DNA of 64,000 nt, taken from Phoronis australis. Taxonomy: Eukaryota; Phoronida; Phoronidae. Of this stretch, positions 39,118 through 50,400 are shown piece after piece. Positions within the stretch are counted from its first letter, which is position 1; every line of letters begins with the position of its first letter. The DNA is taken from contig NMRA01000064.1 in assembly GCA_002633005.1 (NCBI GenBank), positions 543,895 to 607,894 on the forward strand, written 5' to 3'. The notes under the pieces were generated by a model. That model was not told the DNA's origin. It did no database searches and saw nothing but the letters and a program-made list of their open reading frames with translations. A program made the position numbers and the translations under genes.

Positions 39118-39960
39118 AAATTGCCATTGGCAGTCAACGTAACCTACTTCATGGAGTTCTTGAGAACGTAACTAGTTTTACAGTAAAATATGCATCTCAA
39201 TTTGGTTTAATTGGTTGCCGATGACTTGGTTACAAGCGGTTTTTGTCAAAGATTATCATACATTTTATTTACGATTATCTTACGGTATTTATTCAGGTGA
39301 GAAGTCCCTGGATCTTGTCATAACAAATATCTCTCCTTGGGTGTGGACTACAGACATGTCTTCCAAGTCTAGATATCAGTCTAGTCCATTGTTAATCATT
39401 CTCTCAGTCTTATTTATGGGATCATGACTGGCGTGTCGATTATCTTCCTGACTTTAAGGTGTTTTTTGTCTTGTTTTGTTAGTGCTGGTGATATCGAGAG
39501 TTGATTACACACAGTTTTTGTGCAAACGATGACCAAGTACAAGGAGTTTGAAATGCACAAAAATTTTCTTGAGTTGGTGTTCTGTCGTCCTATTTTTTCA
39601 GTAGCCTCTTTGAGAGTGATCAATACCCAGACAGTGGGAAGCATTTCCACCAGGAAATACTTTTGCATTAATACTAGTAGATATTACATGCACTACTGGG
39701 GTGTCTTTATAACCAATCATATCAGCCCAGTCTCCTTCAGTAAATGATAACATTATTGTATACCCAGTAGCTCAATTTTCCATAAGGCTGTCTGTCCAGT
39801 GGTTTATTGTGCATATTTGCTGTAAAATCCTCAGTAGCTGATTAGGAAGTTACTGTTGCAACCGTTTAAGTCCAGAATGTGATCCTTGCCGGTCAGTTAT
39901 TCTTCATTCTCAAAATCATTGTAAAATTGATCTTATTCATGCTGTTCTGTTTTGTTTGTC
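39118..39960. other. Intergenic, nothing recognised
   Basis: Short open frames only, no conserved motif. Confidence 0.3.
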
Positions 39961-40479
39961 ATCCAGGGTAGTTTTGCGGCTGTCAAACTACACCGCTTGT
40001 TGTATTATACTTTACACAAACTACATAAAGAAGTAAAAATGAGAAACAATAACATATAAATAAGACAGATAAAATGATAAGACATGCATGGTAAACATTT
40101 TCTGACAAAATAGTTATCAATATTGACCTTGCCTCAATATTCTAAGACTTCTTCAAACATTGTGGCACAGAGTTTGAACTTCCATGGCATTGTTTTGATG
40201 TTACATGTCTCATTGAAAAAAATGAAAAATACAGTTTCGCTTGTCTGCCATATTGTGTCCTAAATTTGTAAGATTTTACCGTACATGTGAAAAATAGAAT
40301 CTGTGCAACCATGATCATACCAGAAAGAGATACACTTAAGTTCTTTGTGGTCCCTAAAAACTTATAAAACAAAATGAAAAGATGGACAAGAAAATACTAA
40401 TACAGCGAATAAAATTAAAAAAATGAAGTATGCAGCCATGATCAGAAAAGGCAGGACTAAATAAATAATAACATTGCAT

Positions 40480-41700
40480 AAGTGAATAAAAATGCTGTTT
40501 GAGAAAAAGTTTAAAATTTGAAATGGCTTTTAAGAAGTCCGGTGTAGTATCAGGGTAATTAATGGCAGTGTATTCAAAAATCGTTTCTCCAAAAGAGATC
40601 AGAGGAGGAGTCATGAGACATCTTGAACTTCTGGGTGGGCAATAAAAATGTACATCTCGTGTGCTGAATATTATTCAAATAATGAGGACTACAGTAGCAT
40701 GAGTAATAATAATCATGTGAGTAAGAGCTGTTCCACAATTGGGAGGAATCCAACCTCTGTAAACTAGGCTCTGCTTAAGTGAGAGTGAATAGTTTTATTT
40801 TGATTTGCAATCTCTTTGGATGCCATGCCTAAATGTCAGAATACCAATCTGCTGCTGTATAATCACAAGTGCTGGAAAATTAAGGCATTGACAAGACCTT
40901 CTTTGGTCTCAGGACTCAAGATTTGTTTGTTTGCATAAGCATTTAGATAATCATTAATTGTAGAAATGGCTATGTCAGTGATAGCTTGACCACTTAAAAT
41001 ATAGTATGGGGATACACCCATGGTATTTCACCTCAGGTTTGCCATTGTGGGACACATTTAGATAGAGGTTGTTTAGTTGGTGTTTTGGAACCAAACAAAA
41101 ATGCCTCTGTTTTGACGAGATGCAACAAAGTTGGTTCCCATTTAGGACAGTTGGTAAAATAGTGTTTAATAGTGGTAGAGCAGAATCCTGAGCAAATAAC
41201 AAAAGCTTGCGATGAATGCAGTCAGTGACAGAAGTCCTGCTGCAGCAGTTTTCTTCAATGACTGATTTGGATCAAACTAGTTCTGAAAATCTGGGACCCC
41301 TGTTAATGACTACTGCCCAAGTTACAGCAGATGACACATCATTAATGTAAGACATAACAAGGGTCTTAGAACAGACCCCTGGGGAAACCCCCACGCATGT
41401 TGCTAAATAATTTATGCATGTTGATAGGGTGATATTCGTTGATATTTAGAATTTGGGAGTATTACAGGGATGTGACAGAACCACTTAATAGCAACAGGGG
41501 TGCACCCAATTGCTGGAAGCTTATCTTTGAGAATACCTGGTGATTGATGGTATCAAATGCTTTCTGAAAGTCATTCAACTCAAATTTTCTTTGTCCTGTT
41601 GTTTGATAAAATCAAATAACGTAGAAAATATATCTGAAACTAAATAAGGCGATCCAGATCCTCCCAAGGATACTATTGTTTCGTGAAATGAAGAATATAA
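40480..41700 (-). mobile_element. Degraded non-LTR retrotransposon, reverse transcriptase remnant
   Basis: Reading the minus strand with frameshifts gives the ordered landmarks of a LINE reverse transcriptase: NDFQKAFDTINHQ (about 41538-41590, compare DFSKAFDTVDH), GVSPGVCSKTL (about 41365-41392, compare GVPQGSVLGPL), YINDVSS (about 41330-41349), LLLFAQDSAL (about 41170-41210, where the catalytic ADD is AQD), KTEAFLFGSK (about 41083-41116), and a WRNDFLNTLPL end-block (about 40560-40605). Stops and frameshifts make it inactive. The CR1/Jockey-like group is my best guess. Confidence 0.75.
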
Positions 41701-41877
41701 ATCGGTAAATAAAACAACAAGAATGGATCAACTGAAATTTGAAATTTTCGGAGGTAACAACTTCCTTTATCAACTTTATTTCTGTTTTTGTTGATAAAGG
41801 AAGTTGTTACCTCCGAAAATTTCAAATTTCAGTTGATCCATTCTTGTTGTTTTATTTACCGATTTATAAAATCAAAC
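41600..41877. repeat. Hairpin repeat family D, copy 1
   Basis: A unique part (GCGATCCAGATCCTCCCAAG at 41648-41667) leads into a palindrome with arms of about 77 bases (about 41699-41777 and 41793-41870) that match without mismatch as far as I can compare. Arms begin AATCGGTAAATAAAACAACA. Related copies at 51070-51260 and 53400-53545. The unique part reads as HETIVSLGGSGSPYLVSD on the minus strand and adjoins the retrotransposon remnant. Confidence 0.85.
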
Positions 41878-42544
41878 AAATGTATGATGAGTTGCAGTCA
41901 GGAAACCCGGGAAGTCCGACTGATATTCACAAAGTAGGTTGGGAAGAACAAGATGTATGGAGTTTACTTGTGCCAATTCCGTATTATTCTAGTTGGATCT
42001 TGTTCAGCGACATTTTGGGAAATTGAGCTAAGAATGAATTGATCTCAGAGGACATATGATTGGATATTCGACCGAGGTGCCTTAAAGATTAATATTTCTG
42101 ATGTGTGTTTTTTTACATAATTTATCAACTTAGCCTCTGGTATGTCTCAGTTCACTGTTAAAACACTGAATGACTAAGCCCTAATTTTATGTGGAGACAC
42201 TGTCTAACACAACAGCAAAATATTTTTGATGCAGCTGATTTTTACTAAAATTCTTTTCTGAATAAAAATATTGAAAACAAAGAAATGTTCTCTCTGCTCA
42301 TACAGGTAATTTCGCTAATTCTTAATTTGCAAATTCACAGTAACTTTTCTGATGCTTTCAATTGACATTTTTTAGCAGATGCATTGCAGAATTCTTGTGA
42401 TTTGGAAATGAGAAGAGTTTATAAATTTTTGCTCCTGGAAATTAGAGATAATGCGGGCAGTTTGTAACCCAAACCGTTTGCTTATATACCTGTGATTGCT
42501 TGGGCCTCCAGTGTTTTATTCAACTCTTGTACATGAGGTATCTC

Positions 42545-42682
42545 TCTCAGTTGGTCGTTTGATCCAAGGGTCAGTCCATGTTTCTCTCATCTGGTCATTT
42601 GATCTAAGGGTCAAATCTCAGTCGGTCATTTGATCCAAATGTCAGTTCTCAGTTGGTCATTTGATCCAAGGGTTAGTTCATG
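42545..42682. repeat. Tandem repeat, about 33-bp unit, four copies
   Basis: Repeats of TCTCAGTTGGTCATTTGATC plus CAAGGGTCAGT. Confidence 0.8.
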
Positions 42683-42819
42683 TTTCAAAAAGTTTGCTCC
42701 TTATATGCCTGTTTTCTGTTTTAAACTGAGGCTCTTCGGGTACTATCGAGGACAAATCTAGCACCTAATATTACACAAGTACAATGGTGGGAACTTCAGT
42801 TGAACAAAAATTTGCCCAA

Positions 42820-43200
42820 TCTTTGCTTACCATTCCCACTCTAGACAGTGATATCGAAGTTATGGCGATTCAGTCATCAGAGTAAACACCAGATGGCGTA
42901 GTTAATTCGTATTCTCAAACAAATATTGAGGAGCGGGTTCGAGGCTAACCAAAAATTGTTTTCCCGCCATTTACCAGTCTTTATGAATATGACCAGTGTC
43001 ATCCTTCATCAGATGTGTATTCTTTTATTTATTGACTAAATGTGCCAAGGTAAACTGACTCTTGAATAACAAAGAACACATTTTGCAGAATATTTCGTTG
43101 AATCTCACTCTAGCTAATATATCGTTGATGCGACATCTACTGATAACTTCACGGAAGTTTTGCTCTACGTTTCACCCCTTAAGTGGGAAAACACTGCAAG
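42820..43200. repeat. Dispersed repeat family C, copy 2
   Basis: See 37895-38340. This copy has small deletions (GAAGTTATGGCGATT where the other has GAAGTTATCGCTAGATGGCG). Confidence 0.6.
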
Positions 43201-44635
43201 ATGAACAGTCCCCATCATCAGTGGATGTTTTAATTGACGCCTGCATGATATAATTTAGATCTGCTGGAAAGAATTTGCATTTTCAACAAGGTGTGTGTAG
43301 TGCACTTGGGGAAATCAAGCAGGCTTAAACCATTAGTTCATCGACTTCTGACTCTCTTCTAGTCTAATTGTGTAATGCAGTTAGATTGATGGAAATGAAT
43401 CCAGTGGGTCTGGCAACATTTTGAATTAATCTGGATGATTGGTTTTACAATCATTTGCTATATGTGATCATTTCACATTCAGTGCTTCTCTGACTTTCCC
43501 CCAAAAAAGCAGAATGGGAATGGAAGCCTGTTATTGAACTTGAATCCAAATTTTGCTCCTGGTCTATGGAAGGAAGATGTGCATTTTTATAACAATTAAG
43601 ATAGATAACTGAATACATTGGTGGCAAGTAACTGCTCGCTGAAGAGCTTAAGACGGGTGTTCACAATGAGCTGTTTGTATGGATGACTATTTCAAGCATT
43701 TTGCTCCCAGCTGTTAGGTACTGTCCTCACTGTGTTACTGTTGAACACCCTGGAATGAGGTGTCACTTAGGTTTAATAAAGTGTGGAACAACTGTACAAT
43801 TCTGACAACTTAACCCACTTTTCGAGGTAGGGTGTGTCTTGGGCCTTTTGTTATAGGGTAACTTGCCTCCTTGTAAGTCATAGTGTGGAGGGAAACTTGC
43901 TGACAAAGCGTAGTTATGAGTTGCATGCTCGCTCAATTACACAGATGCCATGTGTATGTAATCCTTTTAGCACCATAATTGTCGCAAGTTGAAGGTATAG
44001 GTTGTGTAGTTTGGACGTACCTGAACTGAACTCGTACAATTTGATCCAGGGCAAATTCTTCTAAGGGTCAGCATGATTTGTCCATTTTACACAAAGACAG
44101 TAATAACACATAGGATGGGCACTACTGGACTGTCTTTCTATTCTGCTGCTATAGTGAATGCTGTGGGGCTACTCTATACACGTATTTTTAAAAGCTGTGT
44201 CCCTGAGAAATCACAATAGTTTTTAACTTATTTAGAACGCATTATGGTTGACAAGTGAAATTTTATTTGGATTCGATTTTCCACAAAAATAAGGTTACGA
44301 AAAGTTTAGTATGTCACCAAAATGTCATAAAGCAACTTTTGGTAAATATACTATTATTTGCAGTAAAGTTATCAGCCTTTGAAAAATGGTAATTTTGTTA
44401 ATTTTGGAATTTTTTGTGCAAAACGAATGGAAAACCACCATTTACCCTGTTTTAGGGTTAGGGGATAAGATGATAGCCCCCTATTTGAAAGAGTAAAGGA
44501 ACCCATTTGTTTTGACCTTTATGAAAAAGTCAACGTTTTGAAGTGGCCCTACAGAATGTATTTTAGATTAAAATTAAACAAAAAAACTGTGGACTGTATT
44601 GTACTAACACAACAAACAATAAATAACACATAGTA
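43201..44635. other. Intergenic, nothing recognised
   Basis: No supported gene or repeat. Confidence 0.3.
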
Positions 44636-44636
44636 T

Positions 44637-44775
44637 CCTGGGGCCGGTTTCAAGAAAATTGATTTAGCTTAGCAGACAAATCTTAAATTTCAGTCAATTT
44701 TAAGATAAAACTTTAATTTGTCTCAAGTCCATTGCAAGAAAAAGATCTTAAGTTTAAGTTTTGAGGAAATGTCGT
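44637..44775. mobile_element. Possible GGGGCCGGTTTC-type MITE
   Basis: GGGGCCGGTTTCAAGAAAAT followed by TTAGCTTAGCAGACAAATCT and several (T)CTTAA(A/G) motifs resembles a short element common in invertebrate genomes. The right end is not clear. Confidence 0.35.
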
Positions 44776-45370
44776 CTGAAATGACACTTTCACCCACCTG
44801 AGTTTTACCTCCCCTTAATGAGCCCATATCACAGCTCATACACAAGTTGCATCATCAGGAACTACAGTACATGTGACCTGCTCATGGATGAGATTGGTAA
44901 CATCTGCCAGTTTCATAATGGGCTGGAGACTTGGTGTCTAAGCATTCAAACTGAAAATGCAATAATACAAGTTAGCTTACATTACAGAGATGAATTAATT
45001 AAGGATTTCTTGAACCTTATTCACAAAAATTGGCAATTTGTACGATTTTTCACATTTGTCTGGTGAAACACCTTATCTTCACTCTCTGGGAAATATATAC
45101 CATGTAGCTAGAAAAAACGATTTAGCAGAAGCACCTTGGATTGGAATACGACTGCTATTTTGTACAGTAATACCTTTACGTTTTGCGAGTTGATTTGTCA
45201 TAGAAACCAAGAAATGACTCCCGAGATTAATCGCAAATTCCTATCAGCGTTTTTGAGGTAACTGGTGAAGTTTTCATTAAAAAAGATACATTAAAGTAAA
45301 CCAAGGGGTTATTTTGCTATGAATGTACCACTCTTACAAATGAAACTGACTTAAAAGGTATTAACGTAAT

Positions 45371-45374
45371 AATG

Positions 45375-45410
<36 letters not shown>
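45371..45410. repeat. ATA/AAT microsatellite
   Basis: About 13 units of the trinucleotide in an uninterrupted run after one variant unit. Confidence 0.9.
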
Positions 45411-45551
45411 GTACATCACTATTAAACATTTTTATAATTCCTGATCTTTTTTCTTTCAGAAAATGTATACTTTTACTAGTTGACAAAGCCTGGTTTTTCT
45501 GATATATGAGTTAAAATGGAGGTCATTAAGTAATGTTTGAGATAACCTTAA

Positions 45552-46086
45552 AGCAGCATTTTGCCCTATTTAGCTGGTTAAAAAACTAAAATGGAATTGG
45601 ACCCTTTATTCTGATTGGTCTCATAATATTCTTAAATACATAAAATAGATGCTGGAATGCCATGCAGTTAACGATGGATAAGAATATAAATAGTAAAAGT
45701 AAAACGACGAGCATCTCTTAATACTAAAATATATATATAACTATCTATTCAGCAGTCTGTGTCATACCCTTAAAAAGAGCGTGCTGCTCGAAACATGGGG
45801 TTAGTACCGACGCTCGTTTTACTTTTACCATAATATTCGTTACGTTTGATTTCTGTTATGAACTCAAATCACAGGTAATGTGTACACGAACCTTTTTCAA
45901 ATTTGCAAATTTAGGTTTGGCCTACCCCAGTAAATCCTGGTGTGCTTTCTTTGTGAGTCACTGATGGTTTTGATGTTCTTGTTGGTGATGGAAGTGGAAT
46001 CTCATCGCAGTAGGGAATATTATGATACAGATTTGATAAGAGTATACTGCCTAATTTGATTTTAGACAGCTAAACGGAATGCAGCT
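45552..46086. mobile_element. TTAA element family B, full copy with nested palindrome
   Basis: Ends AGCAGCATTTTGCCC and, inward from the right, AGCTGCATTCCGTTT, both bordered by TTAA (45548-45551, 46087-46090); TTTAGCTG follows at both ends. Inside, GTAAAAGTAAAACGACGAGC (near 45692) and GCTCGTTTTACTTTTAC (near 45810) form a second inverted pair. 535 bases, no coding capacity. Confidence 0.65.
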
Positions 46087-46239
46087 TTAATTAATAACAA
46101 GTGTACAAGATAGTGGCTATAGCACAACTGCATGTAAAGAAGCAGGGCAAGTGCTTGACACATGTGTTGCATTGTGGGTAAATACCTTAAAATGAGAGTG
46201 ATGGTGTTCTGGTTCAGGACAAGCCTATTACAAGGTACC

Positions 46240-46625
46240 TAAACTATACACGGTTAACAGACTCATAAACACGGTCACGGACGCATGAACACAACTCACG
46301 TACCTGCAAACACCGTTTACTGACTTACAAAACACGATCCATTCACCCAAATACACGGGACACGGACTCGCATTCACGAAGAAACACGGTTAACGGACCG
46401 CCAAACATGGGTCACTGACTCATCAGCTTCCTGGGTCAGCTGACATCTACATTTTGTCCGTAAACCGTGTTTGGCTGTCCGTTAACCATGTTTCTTCATG
46501 AATGTGAGTCCGTTCCCGTGTTTGTGAGTTTAGTGAACGGTGTTTGCAAGTACTTGAGTCATGTTCATGCGTCCGTGGGCCGTGTTTATGAGTCTGTTAC
46601 CCGTGTAGTTTAGGTTACTTGTATT
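46240..46625. repeat. Large imperfect foldback just upstream of NCX exon
   Basis: Arms of about 160 bases (about 46247-46410 and 46455-46620) pair imperfectly around a 40-base centre; for example ACAGACTCATAAACACGG at left is matched by CCGTGTTTATGAGTCTGT at right, and CACGGACGCATGAACA by TGTTCATGCGTCCGTG. Each arm is itself made of loose CCGTGTTT/GAGTC units. It ends about 115 bases before the first coding exon of NCX. Confidence 0.75.
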
Positions 46626-46739
46626 AAACTTCTCCTCATGACATCCTTGGGGAAAAATCCCACTAATTGTAGTGTGTGAAGTTTTAGAATTCACAGTAGG
46701 TGCTGTTTTGTCTATACTATTAAACCTATTTGTTTTCAG

Positions 46740-47476
46740 GTGCTGAACTATTCAACTATTAGTGAAAATGAGCTACACTGCAGACAATGTCACTTTGTAT
46801 TGTGACTCACAGTACAAGAACTTCTCGTGTCAGATGGGTTACTGGCTGCCTATGGTCAGCGAGTATGGCTGGTCACGATGGGCCCGTGCTCTCATCTACG
46901 GCATTGGCTTGCTGTGGAGTTTCTTCGGAGTCGCCATTATTGCAGACGTCTTCATGTGCGCGATAGAAAAAATTACGAGCAAAACCCGCAAAATTAACGT
47001 GGCCAATCCCGATGTTAAGGGAGGTGTTGAAGAGATTGAAGTGAAAGTCTGGAATGACACTGTTGCGAACTTAACTTTGATGGCACTGGGTTCAAGTTCT
47101 CCAGAAATCCTTTTGTCCATCATTGAGATTATTGGACAGGATTTTAATGTGGGGGAGTTGGGGCCGAGTACCATCGTGGGCTCGGCTGCTTTCAACCTGT
47201 TTGTCATTACCGGCGTGTGCGTTTTTGCCATTCCGGATGGTGAGGCCCGAAGTCTCAAGTACATTAAGGTTTTTGCTGTCACTGCCTGTTTCAGCGTATT
47301 TGCCTATCTCTGGCTCGTTATCATTCTGCTTGGCATCTCCAAGAATTACGTGGAACTCTGGGAAGCTATTGTTACATTACTTTTCTTTCCGCTCCTCGTC
47401 ATCATAGCGTACATCGCTGATAAAGACTTCTGTGGGCAGAAAACTCGCAAGGAGCAAGCTGTTGAGATTGGCTTCA
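46740..47476 (+). CDS. NCX (SLC8A): NCX first coding exon
   Basis: Acceptor TGTTTTCAG ends at 46739, so a noncoding exon lies upstream. 27 bases of 5'UTR, then AAAATGA (A at -3) with ATG at 46768, 236 codons and one extra base before donor GTAAGT at 47477. Confidence 0.93.
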
Positions 47477-50400
47477 GTAAGTATTCGCTTTTAGCTGATG
47501 GAGGTAGGAGCCTTTGTGAGTAGCAGATTGTATTGGGTGACTCTGCAGTGACAACATGCATAGTGTATTAGGTGACTCTGCAGTGACAACATGCATAGTG
47601 TATTGGGTGACTCTGCAGTGACAACATGCATCATTACCAGCAATATTGAAACCTTGAACTGCGCATGCGCAAAAATCACTCAGTCAGGATACATGGGATT
47701 CGCAGAAAACACAGCGTGGGGGTCTTATTTATGAACCAATCACATTTGCCGATAGCACATAACATAGATAAGTATTTTATTAAAAACATGGCCAAGTTTC
47801 AGTAAAATTGGAAAAAAATTATGTTTTACATGGTATGGCCAAAGTTTTGGCTTATTTTGTCGCTTCGATCAATGGAATCGCCGCTGAAAACCCGAAAGTG
47901 CATGTGAGAAAACGATAATTTTCGACCAAGCCTTTCATGTGAGGTTTAGTTGCCGATAGACCCAACAGATGTCAGTATAATCAAGGTTGAAATGTAGGAG
48001 TTTGAAGAAAATTAGACAAAATTTTGTATTTAACATGGGGTGGCCGAAAATTACCAATTTTGTTATTTTGACATCAGTTTATTTTATCATAGACTATCAT
48101 CAGTGGGTCTAGTTAATTCGAAGTTTTTGGTTAAATCCCTGATAATATTCACACCAGTATACTAATAAACATATTTTGCTTTATACATAACAGTTTGATT
48201 CCAATGCTCTCAGTAGTGCGTACAGCAGAGATTGGCCCTTGACCGGCCTATGGGAGCTAATATATGGGCACTGAAACCAAAGTAGCTATGTCAGGAAAAC
48301 TCACCTGAGCTGTTTACGATCCACTTCAGAGAAGAAAATGTCTTTGTACCTAATAATAGTTTGTGTCCTAGTACTTCGGGCATGGTTTAAAATTGAAAGG
48401 AGTCATTACAAGTTGAATTTATGAGAATTGTAGTGTTTCATTGCGAAAAACTAGTCGATTGAGGTAGTGCGAGAAAAGGCAACAAGTAAAAAGGACAGCT
48501 TTGACTTGCTTACGAGTGGTGCCTGTTGGTATTGGCCAGACATCTGTAGTAATATGTTTTGTCTTTCCTTTTTAACGGAATATATTTGAACTTTGGTAAT
48601 TTTGAGCTACAAAATGTAGAACAACCTTCCTGGTGCTTCTCTCAAGTGAGACGCGGAGAGTGAAGCACTAACTGGTCCATAAGCGATGACCTAGTTTATG
48701 CAGAGAACCTGGCGGATGACCTAGTTTACGTATTGCTGGTAATGTAGTGTATTGGGTGACTGCAGCGACAACATACATAGTGTATTGGGTGACTGCAGTG
48801 ACAACATGCATAGTGTATTGTGTGACTCTGCAGTAACAACATGCATAGTGTATTGGGTGACTGCAGTGACAGCATGCATAGTGTATTGTGTGACTCTGCA
48901 TGCAGTAACAACATGCATGGTGTATTGGGTGACTCTGCAGAGACAATGCGCATAGTGTATTCAGTGTACTGCATGACTGCACTGCATTCTCTACAGTGGA
49001 CTGGTTAAGGCAAACCTCTGCCCACTTTCTGAATATGGACAGAGTTCCACATGAAAGTTTATGTTGAAGTAGCTCATGCCAGCTTATGATCACTTTATCT
49101 CTGTTGCTTAATGTGAAGGAGCTTCTATGCCTGATAACTACCTTTCTTCATTTTTCAGCGTTTCTGTTGCAAGCAACTTCTATTTTCTTGTGACATGTTT
49201 TATGCTTGAAATTCATTTTATATTACAGGGTCATCACTCCAGCCATTGGTCCAAGGTTTTCCTTGTTGTTTTTGTCTTGTTTTTTGTTTGGCCTTTTTAC
49301 GAACCCACACATATATGTGTGGGTGCGTATCACTGCTGTATCTCTTAACCCCTTGGATGATCTTGATGATATTTGACAGATGTGTGCCTATGAAGTTAGT
49401 GACATGACGAAGAGTTTCGGACCGATCCGACTTCTGTGTCCGCCTATTCTCAAAACTGCTTGAAGGATCATTAGTCAAATTGACATGACTGGTGTTGATC
49501 TTCAGACAACCTAACCATTGTGGCGCTCCTTGTGGCAGTTTCTTTCTATGTATCCGCGGCTGTATATCCATTACTCCCTGCAGGAACTTTGTGAAATTTG
49601 GCAAGTTTTTCCTATGAATGTGATAACGAATGACAAGGATTTTAAGATGGATCTGACTACCACTGTGCCTTCTAGTGGCCATTATATTTATTTTATCATT
49701 TACCTTTTATCTTCGGCGTTCCGTGACAGATTTTCATCAAGTTAGCACAACAACTTTCTGATGAGCAGACGACAACGTATTCCTACATTCAGATGGATTC
49801 TTGGTATTATGCACCATTTGGTGGACATTTTTAGTATTATTTGTATGGTTTTCCATCAGCCAGCCCACTCCGAGGATCGTCAGGAAAATTGTCAAGTAGA
49901 TTTCTATTATGGAGGGCAATACCTTTTTCATTTACAGTTCCCTCTTGATTTGTGTATGGATTTTCTTGAAATTTTGCAAAAGAGTTTCTGTTAAGGAGAC
50001 TAGAAGTAATTCTTTTTTGAACAGATTTACAATTTTGCGCCACCTAGTGACCATTTTTGATACTAACAAACACCCCTTTAGACATGCCGTCTGCGGTGCA
50101 ATTGTGGGTGCATTTCAACGCTTTGCGTTGCTCTTGTGTTGTTAAGAGTTTTATATTTACTCTTGTATGTCGTCAAGTCACGAGTACAAGTACAAGATCC
50201 ACAGAATTTTATTAGATCAGCAAAAGGGTGCATCTCGTAGTGAAAAGTAAACTTTTGGTTGGTCAAACGGCTGTGAGATGATGTTAAACTCCAATTACAG
50301 TAACCAGGCTGCATTCTGTGCAGCATATTTCTTGTGAGAAATCCATGATCATGCAAAACTACAGAATTATGCGAGTAAAAGGCGAGTATAGTTCCGTGCT

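Noticed and set aside
38850-39224. Proline/Arg-rich plus-strand and Gly/Asp-rich minus-strand open frames
   Set aside because: Both are read through the 18-bp minisatellite, whose length is a multiple of three, so every frame stays open.
45371-45410. CRISPR-like array
   Set aside because: The tandem repeats in this window are micro- and minisatellites without unique spacers, and the genome is eukaryotic.
46896-47282. 128-codon minus-strand open frame
   Set aside because: Antisense shadow of the NCX coding exon.
48668-49093. Cys/His-rich open frames (repeating HYACCHC-type units)
   Set aside because: They look like zinc-binding repeats but are translations of minisatellite E in several frames and on both strands.
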